Below, piece by piece: positions 45,836 through 59,139 of a DNA stretch of 64,000 nt (the stretch's first letter is position 1; each line of letters opens with the position of its first letter). The notes under the pieces were generated by a model. It was given only the letters and a program-made list of their open reading frames with translations. It searched no databases and had not been told where the DNA came from. Source of the DNA: Mortierella sp. BCC40632 (lineage: Eukaryota; Mortierellomycota; Mortierellomycetes; Mortierellales; Mortierellaceae); the NCBI GenBank assembly GCA_011634665.1, contig WAEK01000008.1, forward strand, positions 861,501 to 925,500, in the 5' to 3' direction. The translations under genes were made by a program, and so were the position numbers.

Positions 45836-45914
45836 CAATGGGCCAAAGTGCCCCTCGCAGGCATCTGTCTATCGAGAACAGAGACCCTCTTGATGACCTA
45901 GCTTTGGCCCATTG
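45836..45914. promoter_or_regulatory. 13-base inverted repeat upstream of the FAD oxidase
   Basis: CAATGGGCCAAAG at 45836-45848 and its exact reverse complement CTTTGGCCCATTG at 45902-45914 are separated by 53 bases. They lie about 215-295 bases before the start codon at 45620 and may be paired binding sites for one factor. Just beyond, GTACAGTACAC occurs twice (45772-45782 and 45802-45812). Confidence 0.5.
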
Positions 45915-46998
45915 TTGGCTCCATCACCCATGGTACGTACTTGAGATCCTCTCGGTAGCCGCAACAGTAGCATGGTTCACACATCCCGATAATACTTCCA
46001 GCCTTCTTTTTTTTTTTTCCAAAGTCATGGAACAGTGGATCAGTGAATCAAGGAGATTGATTATCGGTGAGGGGTGGGCAACGGCCCCTCTTTTGGCGTG
46101 TTCATAGTGCGCAAGGGGGTTTGCTGGCCATCTCCCCCTCCCCCCGTCATGAATGATGACTCTGGCCATTATCGTTACGACGTCAATGGAGGAAAGGTAA
46201 TACTAAAATCTGTTTCCGCTGGAGAGACTATTAAACAAAATAAAAACAAAAAAAAAAGTCTAGCCATGGCTAAAGCTTAACAGCCCACATGGCCAAAAGT
46301 CCTGTGTGACGACCATTGCCATCTCGAGACCCCCTTTTTGGGTTAAAAATTAGATTGACGCGGATAGGAATTCTCTCTTCCTTCCGCCCTGCTAGATTTC
46401 TAGGTAGAAAATTGCTAACTGACGTAGGATCACAAAGTGATCCTGGAGGGCGTTGCTCTTGGTGGACTACGAAGCACTCTACGCCAGCCAGCAATCCCAT
46501 AGATATTGCTTCAGTACCATCTTGCTTTGGGAAGGATCTTTCTTCGTCCGGGAGAGGGATCCTTCCGCGTATCTCTCTTACCATAGCTGTATTGCAATGG
46601 TCTCTCCTTAGCACTCCAATTGCCTAGGCCACTAGTGATCGATGCTACCACCTTTTTCGGTAATGCAAGCTTTCTCCACGTCTCAGTTAGGCTGAGGCCT
46701 CAAACCATGACAGAGAGAGCCAAAAGTCCGCAAAGAACTTGAGAGTCGGCTATCGAGATGGGGTTGCCTCGACAGTCTCACTTTGGATGGATGCCATTGG
46801 TAAATGCCTGGACAAAATTTAAAGGTCAGCTCGATATACGTTGAAAGGAATTCGGTTCTATGTGCTGCTACTACGTACTGTAGTACAAGGATGGTACGGA
46901 CACGGGAAGAAAAGCATAGTTACCGAAAAAAAAAGAGAGAGAGAAACTACCAGCGTGGTGTTTTGGGGGCTACGTACTCATCACCTAAGACAATGGTC

Positions 46999-47042
<44 letters not shown>

Positions 47043-47452
47043 CCTCGCGTGGCCTATCGGCCTATCTAGGATTGACGTACTAGTGCCTATCCATCGTCAT
47101 CAACCTATGCAGTCCAGACAATCTCGTCTTTGGAGTTAAATGAAATATATTCCAGTGCATGGAGGAAAGCCAAGTCAGTAGTGAAGTTTAGGCGACGGTA
47201 GACTAGGTGACTCTGCCAACCAGCAAAGTCGAAAATGAAGGTGGGTCTCTACTTTTGGCAATCTTTATGGACTGTTTCTTTTTCTCAAGAGAAGCTAAAC
47301 AACTAGACATAATCAAAATACAAATGCACCATGCAAAGAATAGAGAAAGAAAAAAAAAGCCTCTCTTCTTTCTAATAAAGATATACAAAACCACCTCGAA
47401 CTAATATTGAGCACACTCTAGGGTGGACATGCTCCTTTGAAGGCCATCACGT

Positions 47453-50086
47453 CTATTTTCGCCGTGGTCTTCTGTCTCCCCCTCTCGAGGAGACGGTGGA
47501 CCCTGTCTCTGCTCGATCTAGTGGCAGCTTCCGATTCAGTACAGCTGGCGACGGCAAGTCATCTGAATCATACCCGCCACCACGACCACTGTTGCGAGAG
47601 TGGCGGTTGTCATGAGGATGTGAAAACTCGTCATGCGAATACTCGTCTTGAGAATATTCATCTTGAGAGTGCGAGTATTCATCTTGAGAGTGCGAGTATT
47701 CATCTTGAGAGTATTCGCCCTGAGAATCAGTGTAGTCTTGGGAATCCGAATAATCATCCACATACTTTCCTCGATAGGAGTCAACTGAACGGGTTGAGGA
47801 TGTCCTTGCTTGGGAACGTGCCCTTGATTTTCCATACGCTCCCGATGCAGCTGAGTAAGTACTTGCTCTACTTTGACTCCGGTAACCATAGGCCGACGAG
47901 GGGTCTGGGGTTCGGGATCTACCTCTGTAGTCAGATGGCGTGCCTCTGGGTACTGGTGTATATCGCCTAATGGAACCTGAGCGAGAACGCGAACTGCCTG
48001 CTGTCACGTGCCCATTCGTATTCAAACTTCCTTCTCCCTGTTGTGTATAGGTCGACGACTGTGTCCACTTTGAAAGTTCTCTCCACCAATCCAGCATCTC
48101 TTCTCGTGAAGTAGCCCGCACGCTAAGTAGGAAAGGGGTAGCAAGATAGCAGGTGGCAAAAAAAGAAAAGAAAAGAAAAGAAAATCGCAAGTTAGTATTT
48201 AGTCAAACATGCTGCTGTAGTCATTGGGGAACCCCTGTGCCCACACAGCTAAAAACGGACACACTTGTACACATACGTAAAAGTTTGAGCATCTCGTTGC
48301 AAGAGTCCTCCTGTGCTTTTGCCTTCCAGCGAAAATATATGCTGCTTTTGACCGTGTTCCGAATGTGGTCCTAGGATTGCTGTAGGAAGAAAGATCGACC
48401 GCTCAGGGGTCTTGTCTTTCGATGGATCCGCAAACACATGAAGCCATCCCGCCAGCGATAATACATAGAACCCTTCTTTCCAACTCTTCAAAACCGAGGA
48501 TTGACGACTCATCCGCGCAGTTCTGACAGGTTCGACATAGGGGCTTTCTTTACAAGGATAATCTAGATCCTCTGGGTTGGAGTCAACAAGGTCTGAAGGG
48601 TAGAGATTGTGTTCGTATTTGTCGAGGAAAGCATTCCATTCAGTGTCTTCCTGGAGAACACAGAGAGCTGAATCAGTCGCGGCCCAGGTCTCATGGAAGG
48701 TCATGGATGTTGCAGTGTAGTTGGTGAGTTGATATTCAGCAAAGGCATCTAGGATCTGTTTAATCTCCGTGATGATATGAGCCTCAAACTCAGCAAGTTG
48801 ATCCTGAGCCTGATTTAGTGCATGTGCAAACATATTTTCCTCGACCACTTGTTTAGCCAACTGGCGTTGCAAGGCTATAGTAGCAGGATTATTGGTAATT
48901 GTTGATTTGTTCCAGAGAGAATTCAAAGTAGGGATTAAAAAAAGTTAGACTGAGAATAGGCAATAGCATGTCGTCGTCATTTTTTAAAGTGTGCATGCGT
49001 AAATTGCCAATGCAACAACACGGGCTAACCATGCAACTACCTCTTCCTCATCCCACTCTAGTCGCCCCTCAAAAAAGGAGTGAGGGGAGGGGGTGAGGAA
49101 GGGATAACTCTCCCTTCTTCGTACTCACCAATATTAATCAAGTAGGGATCCATTTGGACCTTTTCCATGTCTGGGAGGTGTGAAGAGGTCATCTCGAACA
49201 AACCGATGGACTTTGCGAGGGTCGTAATCTTTTCTTGGGTCTGTTCACGCTCCTTGAAGACCCGTCCGCTATACAATCCCGAGTCTGCCTTGAGGGTTTT
49301 GATCCTGCCCTTGATGTCCTGCTTCAATCGTCGCACACTCTTTACAATCGTTCCCTCTACAAATCGGGCTGCGCTCATGTGTTGGTCTGCAGTGATCCTT
49401 GCCGCGTCACGTAGACCTGCGCAAACGTCCTGTAGACCGCCCTTCCCCATGAATTGATGTCCTTCCTTGAAGGGAACAACCATCATTCCTGCGGTTTTTT
49501 GTAATGACTTGGCTACTCCTTGCTCCACCACCGCTAACTCGTTGAAGTAAGATTGAAGATTCTTGACCACATCCCGATAGCCCTGAAGTCGATTCAACAG
49601 AATATCTGCGGGGTTGAGACCTGGTGGCGGACCTGTACCCTGTGAGTGCGCGTCCCGACCAGAGAAAACACTAATGTTGGTCATTGAGGTAGACTGGCGT
49701 CGGTGTCGGTTCCGGCCTTGGGAATAAGTGCTTCTTCTATCATCATCATCATCGCTTTCTCCAGCACTGTACTGTGATGGAGATGCCATCATCAAACCGC
49801 TGGGAGACTCTGGTGGAGAGACGGAGGCTCTTTTTGGGTTGTTGTTGCCACCACTGCCGTTACTGCCATTGTATGTACTTCCAGCGTAAGAATTCAGATT
49901 GGTACTGGACCCAAAGCCAAATCGTGCCAAACCAGCAGTGATACTGTTGGTACCCTTGGAGCGAGTGTCGACGGAAAGGGATTTTCTGGATGAGGTGTCA
50001 GACTGGGCCACGGACGAGGCACTAGGTGACTTGCGCCCAAAGGTACGCGAGAAGGCCTTTCCAATAGACTTGCGCCTCTCAAGCAT
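47453..50086 (-). CDS. SLM1: Slm1-like BAR/PH-domain membrane-signalling protein
   Basis: Three exons on the minus strand (50086-49129, 48874-48277, 48122-47453) give 741 residues. A Ser-rich N-terminus precedes an F-BAR-like helical domain (about 156-390), starting NPADILLNRLQGYRDVVKNL and containing LINIALQRQLAKQVVEEN across the exon 1/2 junction. A PH domain follows (about 430-535, GFYVLSLAGWLHVF, ending REEMLDWWRELSKW). In yeast, Slm1/Slm2 bind PtdIns(4,5)P2 at the plasma membrane eisosome and carry signals to TORC2. The join at each intron reproduces the family sequence exactly. The tail is Ser/Arg-rich and contains tandem SQDEYSH-type units (about 47640-47760) with six Ser-Gln pairs, not a feature I know in yeast Slm proteins. 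Confidence 0.9.
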
Positions 50087-50936
50087 GATTGGTGGATTCT
50101 CTAAGAAGGGAATTCGAATGGATGGAGTTGCGATGGAGTAAATCGAGATGCAACGGAGGAGCCAGATGCCAAGATGAAGAAAGGATGTGGACAGGTGAAG
50201 AGAAAGAGCATCAGAGTAAAAAAAAAAAAAAGGCTGCACGATGATACGTACTCGATTGGTCGGGGGAATAGTCAGAGCCCTTGGCTGAATGTCTCCGAGG
50301 CGCTCTCTATTTCTTTTGCAGTCTTTGCAGTTGGGACTGTGTCCACCCTCTCCTCACCCCATTGTCACTCAGCGTTACTACTCTCTGGTGCTTGTCCAGG
50401 CAGCAATATCAAGCCAATGCTACACAAGCCCACATGCACCCACAAATTTATCGGTTCGATGTTGTTGCGACCATCTGGTGACCCCTCCTCTCCCCCTTTT
50501 TTTGGTTCAGGCACAGTCCTCTTTACTCCGTCGAGTTAGTCACAGACTGCTGGGTTCGAACGGACTGTTCCTCATGCTATTTATTAGGATCGAGGTCCAA
50601 GCGTCAGCGTTCGACATCATTTCGATTCGAATTTCAGGAGATGAGCTGATCTGGAGTGTCTAGGTTTCGCTGGAAGATTTACGAAAAAAAAAAAAAAAAA
50701 AAATTCGGGCTCCCCCTCCCCCTCCTCTCCCATTTCAACTTCAAGTTTGACCAGCCACACCACCTCTCTCTCAAAGCACTCTGTGTTGCATTGTTTATCT
50801 TTCGAATGGTGGTATTTTGCGATTACATAATGTACAAGTTCAATGGCACAGAACAAGAAAGAAAGAAAGAGCTAACAAAGATACAAATAAAGTGAAGATA
50901 GGGGGTCTCTAGCTTTCCATCACTCTTCTACACGCC
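50087..50936. other. Intergenic between SLM1-like and Zn2Cys6 genes
   Basis: It contains the SLM1-like promoter (A run at 50219-50231) and the 3' end of the transcription factor gene, with an A run at 50684-50702. No coding segment is apparent. Confidence 0.5.
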
Positions 50937-53900
50937 TCATGTCGGTCTTGCCACACCCATTTCACTATCCTTGGCATGCCTCTCATCTCCTTTGCTCAAA
51001 GAAGCCAAAAAGTCTTCATAGGGATGCTGTGACGCCCTTGACTCTGAATTCAATGCTGCTTCCTTCAGATGAACATTCTCAGGAGCCGTATTGGGCTCCT
51101 CACTTGACAAAAAATCGCACTGCGTCTGTGCATCCTGTCGTGGCGCGGTCGAGCTCTCATCCAATACAACTCTTAGGTTCGATGGCAACGAGGATGTTGC
51201 TGACGACTGACTCGAGTCGTCTGATAGAGAAGCCGACTCCATGTCCATGTCATCGGACGAAATTGCTGGTGGAGAAGGCGGGTCGGCAGTATCATCCTCC
51301 ATCATTGCATTCTGTTGCTGTGAGACAGCGTGTGGCTCTGATGCTGGTTGTTGTTGCTGTTGTAGCTGTTGTGAAGTATTCAGTTCCCAAGTTTGAGATG
51401 CGCCAAGTCTCATCTGAAGTAAGGTTGTAAGATTGGAGGAAATCTCTTGCAACAAACCCTGCGATTGTGCGGCCGTGAGCTGATTTCCAGAGGCGCCATG
51501 GCTTGCAGATACTGTAGGAGTTGGGTGCTGCTGCTGCTGCTGCTGCTGCTGCTGAAGCAGGGGTTCAAATGAGGTTGCTGGGGCCCGTGATGCGGAACTC
51601 AATTGAGCTTGCTGTACCATGCCATAGCTCGAGTTTTGGGCAGCATGGAGAGCCCCCAGATTGAGCATAGGATCGGTCGCGATTGGAACAGTTGTCGTTG
51701 TACTAAATGACTCAAGTCCTGCCAACGAACCCACCGCAGTTCCTGGGTTAGAGATTGTAGCATCCACTTGGAAAAGTATATTGTCAATTGGAGCAAGTCT
51801 CATGGCCTCTGGAACGTCCAACGGACTTGCAAAGAACTGCTGCTGTTCTTGTTGAGGATCAGATCCACCGAAAGCAATAGCCGCCATAGCCACTGCTGTT
51901 GAGATTTGAGACTGCCAGAGGGCTGAAAGTTTAGTTGCGCTCTGATCTTTGGTCGACTCTGGAAGGGGCATCGAAAAGTTGCCATAGGGATGTCGGAGCT
52001 GAATCGAAGGTGCAGGGCCTGGTCCATCCTTTGCTAGTTTGGCTAGTCGAGCCGCCTCATAAATGTTGCTGATTGATGCTGACTGAAGTTGAGTTATGTC
52101 CATGAATGGCGCAACAAATGTTGATATGTCAATGAATGAGGCTGCCATCTCCGTTGGCACGGAGCTGGTCTGACTTGCAAAAACATCCAATGCGACAGCA
52201 ATCAATGATTCGGCCACGGGAAAGGTCTTGACGAGCTCGTGTGCAGCCTTGACCGTCTTGGATAATCCAGCACGTGTCGTCTCACGGTTGCTTGGCGTAG
52301 GTGTGATTGCATTGTGGACATGGACCGTCCCTGCTGCCAAGAGACATGCCATGCCATAGTAGCAGGTATCCTTGAGTTGGCCGTGGAGCATCAGAGAATC
52401 AGCGATGTGGCAAACGTTGGTGGCAGCAGCTGTGCAAATGTTTCTCGAAGAAACAAGGAAATTAGGGTCGATGGCGGAAGAATTAACTGGGCGAAGGTAT
52501 GGCCGATGAAGCATCGTTAGACACGTATAGTAAAACATGTGCATCAAAGCAGTTGGAGGCGACGGTGGGTGGCTCGAATTGGGCGACATTGTGTATGGCG
52601 TATACATAAGCTCATTTGGCAGTGACAGGAACCAAGATGTGAGGCTATTGTGAAGCTGGGGGAGTTGGGTCCGGGAAATTTCTGCAAGGAAGGTGCCGTT
52701 GGTCTCAGCCTCAATACAGTGCATCGCATCTAGGACGCTTCCCATTTGCTGGAATAGCTTAACAGACCAGAGAAGACGGCATGAGATGACACGCTCTGGT
52801 TCGAATGGATATTCGACTTCGTCTCCACCCACGACCATTTGCATCCAGTCATAGTCGGGCATTTGAACGTTGTGGTCCTTGTCCCGAAGAGTCAAAGGCC
52901 GGCCTAGGATTCCTCCGCCTAGACGATCCGCCATATAAAGACCCCACCAAACACGCTTCCTTATCTCTGATTGTTCAGGTTCATCCACTTGGAAATCTTG
53001 ACGATGCAAGCCAATATCCTATTGTAGAAGATAGTCATTCATAATGATGTTAGTCCAGTGCATTCATTTCCTAGGGATCAAAGTCGAAAATTAAATAGCC
53101 TGAGTGAGACCTACCATTGCGATACGGGTAGCCATGCCTGTGTAGAGCCAACCTCCAGAGTAATTACCCATCGCATACTGGTGATGCGACATTAAAAGTA
53201 GTGCCTGGATCGTACTGATCCGAGAAACATGGTACGTCTCGTCTAGGATGATCTTTGCTCGATTGAAATACTTGGTCGAGTCCTGCTTGACTACGGGATC
53301 ATCCGAGTACCAACATGCATTGCAAAAGATGGCGTTAAGGATAAGAATTTGGGAAAGATCGGGTCGAGTCGTTCGATGCTGCTCCATAAAAGTCTTGCGG
53401 ATAAACATTGGAGCAAAAGGGTACATGTAGCGGAAGTACAAGCCTAGCAATGTTTCCATTTCCTCTTTGGATGGAAGTTCACGCTCGCTGGTCATTTGCA
53501 ATGAATGCGACCATAGATCACTATCGTTAAGATGCGCCATCGGTAGCGGGTCTAAAGCGAAATCGGGGAACATGGTGGAAAAAAAAAAAAAAAAGATGGT
53601 CAGAGCCTTGTCTGTTCTCTTAGGGTCTGCGCAACATGCTGTACTTCGAGCGGAGTGGGTAATGCTTTGCAGAAAGAATCCCCAACATTTGATCCATATT
53701 AGATTATGTATTAGCGGAAAGGAATGATGTTACTTACAAAGACCCTGACGGTAACGAGAGCTTAGCTGACAGACATAAAAGCCTGAGCTGCTTCCATGAA
53801 AGCTATTTTAGGAGACAAGTAGATCGGAGTCATAAGTCAGTCAGCAAGATCAATTAAATAGGAGTAGGGACGCTGCTAGATTGGTAGAGTCTTGAAAAGG

Positions 53901-55075
53901 GAATGGGCACGGAAAAATTATCCGTTTATGCTGACAAAAATCAATGTCGTATTGACATGGTCACTAGTCCCTTCTTTCTTTTCTTTGGTATGACAGAGTT
54001 CGCGACTGTCTATTCGACTGGACTTTATGCGTGCAGAGGTAGAAGATTGGGGATTCAGAAACCAAGACACCCAGAGTCAGAGGTAGACTTACTGTTGGCC
54101 ATGGCCATCTAAGCTCATGGTGCTCACGATAGACTTAAGACCTGTGTTCTTCTTGGCTCCACTCGTCGAAGAGGGAGTTTGTGCTGCCTGAGCCACTTGG
54201 GGTTGTTCACAGTGTGTGGAAGGAGAATCGCCATCTTGGCTCGTATCCCCACGTTTCTGTTTTTGCTTGGTCGAGCCATGGTCTCTTGATGTTCTCTTCT
54301 TGGCGGTCATGGAGAAGGAAGACGGATGAGAAGCATCAGGGCTATCGGGTCCAGCATCAGAGAGTACCTGGTGGCTACTAGACAATGGTGGTGAGGGATC
54401 CAGCGGACCAAGGCTATTTCCTGACTGTGATGGCCTTTTCGCAGACAGCTTCCTACTTCGCTGACTGTTTAAAGACTCTGAATCAACCTGACGATGGATG
54501 AGTGTGGCAGGCGCCGAAGAAGAGTAGGAATGGGGCGATCCTGGCGAGTGGAAAGAGTTTTGACCAAAGTTGTAGTTGCTTCCACTGTAGTCAAACGGTG
54601 AAGAAGGCCCAGCGCTTTGGCTAGAGGTGCTAGCCATGCTACTGGCAGACATCCTTCGATCAGACTGGTAGTCAACAGAGTGTCTGTGGTCAAAGTAGTC
54701 GTCTGCCGTCATCTCGTCTGCAGAGCAGGAGCCGGACGAAAAAGAGGAGGTATCATGCTGGTGATAAGCGTGTTGATTACATTGCGAGTTCTTTGGGGGC
54801 CGATGAGAGAGGGAGTTTTGCTGCTGTGAAGAGTGGGATGACCGGGGAGTACTAGCAGTCTTCTCATAGAGGCTTTGAAGGCTGTTTGTCTTGAGAAAGA
54901 GAACCTCGTCGACAACGCAGTCGAGATTGTGGGAGACACATCGCGCACAATTTGGCGTGCCTGTGCAGCGTAGCTTCTTTCGGCGACAGTTGGTGCAAGC
55001 GGTACCAGCCTTGAGTCGCTTCTGGCGCACCGAGGCAGTGATGGGATCTGTAGCAGTCAATTGCGACTCATCCAT
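50937..55075 (-). CDS. Zn2Cys6 fungal transcription factor
   Basis: Four exons on the minus strand (55075-54093, 53802-53738, 53551-53115, 53018-50937) give 1188 residues. A Zn2Cys6 binuclear cluster occupies residues 27-53 with the exact spacing C-2-C-6-C-5-C-2-C-6-C (Cys27, 30, 37, 43, 46, 53) and the basic RRKKLRC. A Ser-rich linker leads to the fungal-specific middle homology domain, formed across exons 2-4 (HFHGSSSGFYVCQL, FIRKTFMEQHRTTRPD, IAMDIGLHRQDFQV, RKRVWWGLYMADR). The C-terminus has glutamine runs (about 51525-51560 and 51340-51370) and an acidic Ser-rich tail, likely activation regions. It is a nuclear sequence-specific regulator; its targets are unknown. Exon 2 is only 65 bases and was found by phase and homology. 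Confidence 0.92.
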
Positions 55076-55317
55076 CGTTAAGGAGTGCGCGAAGAAGGGC
55101 GAGAGAAAGGCGAGGATAGCTCAAGTAGTAAAAGACGAGGCTGCGGCCAAGGACCGAGCAGTAAACTAGTAGACAGAGGATTAGAGAGAGAGAGGGAGAT
55201 AGAGAAGCTGTGGAGACAGACAAAAAGCGATGGTGGATTGGATCGAGGTTGATGGAGTGGGGGAGCGATACTTGATGGAGTGGGGGAGCGACACTTGTGG
55301 AGGAGCAGGGAAGAAAA

Positions 55318-55377
<60 letters not shown>

Positions 55378-57510
55378 GAAGACGAATGGGGGAAGAAAGC
55401 GAGCGCAGAATATGCTTTATGGCTCTGAACTCTGTTTCGGGCCCAGTTGGCCCAGTGGCTTCTTTGTCCCTGGCCAAGCAGTCTCTCTCTGCTCTCTCTC
55501 TCAGGTCTGCACTCCTGTAGTGCGTGGACACACACACCTGCACGTTGCGTCTCTGGGCGCACACTCAATAGTGCTCCCCATTCATTCGGCTCGAATCTCC
55601 TTTTTCATATCACAATCGCGAGCCGAGGGCAACTAGCCGCCGTTGTGGAGCCGCGGCCTTGTGGAGAGAGGAGATATCTCAACAACGCCTCTGAGCTTGA
55701 TCTTCTCAAGGGCTCTTCTTGTCGGGGGTGCAAATGGTCGTCTAGTCGCAGCCCATCCGTTCTCCGTTTGCGTTCTTTCTATTCCTTGACATGGACGTGG
55801 TCTTCATTCTAGACCTTAAAATCACGGTGCAGGTCAAACTAGTCCGGGATCCCTTGGATATTTAACCATCTTTCGTGGATAGTCAGTTTAAGGCAGGAGT
55901 TATGATAGTCATTACGTACTATCACCAACTGAACAGATGGCAATGGAAACTAAAGACATCCTAAGGCAAGAAAGTTAAGGACGAATCATTTTCAAATCAT
56001 ATGCTGAAAAACATCCTCAACGTCTTGGCACCATATTTTTTATTTTATTTATTTTTTTGTTTTCATCTTTCCATTTGTACTCGGTCAGAGTCTTTTGGAT
56101 AAAGGCCGGTCAGTAATGGGGTTGGGGGAGAGCGAGGTGGGTGTTTGTAGGTGTTTGCGATATGTATGTTTGTAGATGTCCGAGAAAAATGTTCCCTGTC
56201 ACCCTGTGCTGGCAGGAGTTGGCCGAAAATGAAGGCGTGTGGAAAGTACTCTTGTCTGGGGGCACTAGCCCCTCTTTGACATATGTCTTTGAAAACCCCA
56301 GTAAGAGGGTCAAGGCGCCCTCTTTCATTGTCTGCCAAGGACAGAAAAAAGAAGTAGACTAAGGCAATGTTCAAAGGTTGGAACCGAAGACTTGGCCGAA
56401 TATGCTTTCTTACCTTCTTACCTGCTATATTGTGCCTCGCTACCGGCTTCGCCAACTTTCTTGTTCTGGTATTGCCAAGACCCGGGTGATTAAGTTTATT
56501 GGGCATGGACGTTCTCGCTTTTCAATCCAACCTGCCAACGTGTTGCTCTCATTGGGGCCTTTGCATGTTGTTACAACGGTCAGTTTACACTCTGGAACAC
56601 CCTTTAGTAGCTCTTGGCTCCCCAAAGATTTCTCCGTCAGGCCAAACCTTCTAAGCAGGAAGGGCACACCAACAACCTTGACCTCCAGAATTGACTCTGA
56701 ATCCTGAGTTTAGATGTCAGCCAGTCTTTTCACTGACAAGGCGAAATGACATCCATTATTTACCCCCTCACTTCCTCTTCCTTGCCTCACCCCTTTGCTC
56801 CTCCCCGCTCCCACCCCCAATTCACTGAAAATCGAGAAGGGAAGAGTGACCACAATCACTTCACATGTCGAAAGAAAACATACACCCAGAGAGCTTTTTG
56901 TCATACCAATAGACGAGAGCTCCACTTTGGTTAATTTTCTACCTGCGCGGTTGTACTGTGAGGCACACGCCAGAGGTCACGCTGTTGTACACACACCAAA
57001 GAGCTACGCTGCCCTGAACGCTCAATTCACACAGTTGAGTTGGAGGGTTAAGGATGAAGTCGATGGTGGGGCTCCAAAGCGCCCATTTTGCCCTATCCGA
57101 GAATGAGTGGTGATACACACTCTCTTTCTTGTTTGCACACAACGTGGCCAAGTAGGCCAAGCAGGCCAGGTCAACCAAGTGTTGAGAGGATGGGTGAAGT
57201 GAAGCTTTGAAAGTCAGACCAAAGTGGCGTACGTGTACCAGTTGTGGCGAAGACGAGAGGAATGGCTGGGAGTAATGAAAACCCGCCCTTGCAAACAAGA
57301 GAGGGTCACACAACGTGGTTTGCGGATAAATGCCTTCCGTGGGATCAAAAGTGCTGACATTAGCTGATATACCTAAATGGGATGTGTTGAATGGGTGGGA
57401 AAAAAACAACCAGCCAACCAACCAGTTAACCAACCAACCAACAGGGTTACAAACGACATAAACATTGTGGCTGATCCCACTGTGGTCAGCGCGTCGCTCT
57501 CCTCCTCGAC
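55076..57510. other. 2.4 kb without a recognisable gene
   Basis: The first 500 bases are the transcription factor promoter with a GA repeat (about 55337-55376). From 55,600 to 57,400 I see open frames but none with a known motif. A CCAA/AACC tetranucleotide repeat at about 57408-57441 lies just upstream of the F-box gene that follows. Confidence 0.5.
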
Positions 57511-59139
57511 ATGAGCACTACGAATGCATGGATCATCCCTGAGATACTCATCCAGATTGGCGCCTTTCTGACACGAAGTGATCTCATACAATGTGCTTGC
57601 GTCTGCTCCTCCTGGAATGTTGTCTTCCACCCGCTCGTTTGGAAGTCTGTCTCCTTGGGTGGAGCTGAATGGGTCCCAAATCAAGTCTTGATTCGACAGG
57701 CTAAACACATTCGTTCATTCCGGCTTCATCACAAGATTACATCGGACAAATGCGAATATGCTCGGGACTATCTCCGGGACCAGCTAACTTCCTTTTCTGT
57801 GGAATGGCTACTCGAAGGGAAGAGCTGGTCAAACGACGTATCGGTCCTTTGGTCCGACATTGCACTTGTTGTCGCTAACAACTACTTCACCCTTCGGTCG
57901 CTGACACTGAAAGCACAGTATGGAATCCCACTTCGGGATATCAAACGTATTCTTTGCCTTGAGAGTGTTAGCGAAAAGCAGAGCCAAAAAGCCGAGGATG
58001 AAATCGATCACCGCTCTTCAGACACTGAGAAGTGCTTGCGGATCTCAAATATGACTCGGTCGGGACTTGCCAACCTTCGACATCTTATGTTTGAGGACAT
58101 TCTTGTACCAACTGTCCAAGTACTGGAGTCAATTGTATTTATTTGCCAGCAACTAGAGTCGCTCAAACTAAGTAGGGTTACAATTCCCTATAGGCGAATG
58201 GGTTTTGGAGTTCGGGATTTGCGCTTGCCAACAGCATCAATTCTCTCTCAACTCCTGGAGCCTGAAGAGCCCATGAATGCACGATGCTCGCAGTTAAACC
58301 AAGATCTTCAACAACATGGACATCCTACTCCAAATCAACGAATTGAACATCGAAGTCTTCGAGTGCTGGATCTAGATCGAGTTCTAGCATGCGACTCGAG
58401 GGCTCTTTGGGCTTGGTTTGTTGCCCCCAGCACCAATCTCCAACGACTCAAATGGCTCATCGCTCAGGATCAAGGGTTTCCAGCATACGCCGCATGTGGC
58501 AATAGTAGAGGTCGCCGTCGCCTTGATGGAAAGGTTCAGAAAAATAAAAACTGGATTATGCGGGGGCCAGTTGAGGAGCTTGCCATCTCTGGTAAGACTA
58601 CCTTTATCGAGGACGCCTCTTTAGACTGGATGCTTAAGCAGGGCTTCGTCGAAGCAATTGATCAGCCAGCTACGTCAAAAGCAGAACTTATCCACCAGAG
58701 CAAAGGACACAGATGGCCGAGTCATTCACAGCAACAGCTGGACTGTCAGACGAAGCTCAAGACGCTCTCTGTTCCCCGGAGCGGATTCGGTCCACTTGCT
58801 TTCGACGCTTTCTGGAAGGCAGGGCATGGTCACACCATCTCTGAACTAAATCTATTGCGGTGCAAGCATGTGTCAAGCACCATGATATTGGATTTATTGA
58901 CTGGATGCCCTTCGCTGGAGGTGTTTTCTGCGGACGAAGTTCTTGGCGAAGATATACTCAAGGACGAGCGACCGTGGGTGTGTGCCAAACTGAGACAGCT
59001 CAACATCTACTTCAACACAAACCTACCGAAAATCCCACCCATACACCACTTTTTGTGTATCATTACGGATTCTCTGTTTAAAAACAATGAGATCATAGAC
59101 AACACTAGGGAGGACCTCGATGAAATCTGCGACAGTGGA

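Larger units (their letters stand above)
45621..47452. other. Intergenic: FAD oxidase promoter and unassigned sequence
   Basis: The first 300 bases are the promoter described separately. From 46270 to 46690 the minus strand has an open, coding-like frame of about 114 codons (PLPDEERSFPKQDGTEAI, ECFVVHQEQRPPG) with a different open frame just upstream. I recognise no family and see no start, so it may be a relic. A run of 41 A lies at 47001-47041. No gene can be supported. Confidence 0.45.

Noticed and set aside
50540..50570. A GGGTTCGAAC word resembling a tRNA B box
   Set aside because: No matching A box, acceptor stem or cloverleaf could be formed in the 80 bases around it.
50939..51430. 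A plus-strand frame over the 3' end of the Zn2Cys6 gene
   Set aside because: It is antisense to glutamine-rich coding sequence and has no motif.
53521..53580. The ATG at 53573 as the start of a separate gene
   Set aside because: The phase-consistent splice at 53553/53551 joins this exon to the upstream Zn2Cys6 exons and restores the known domain order.
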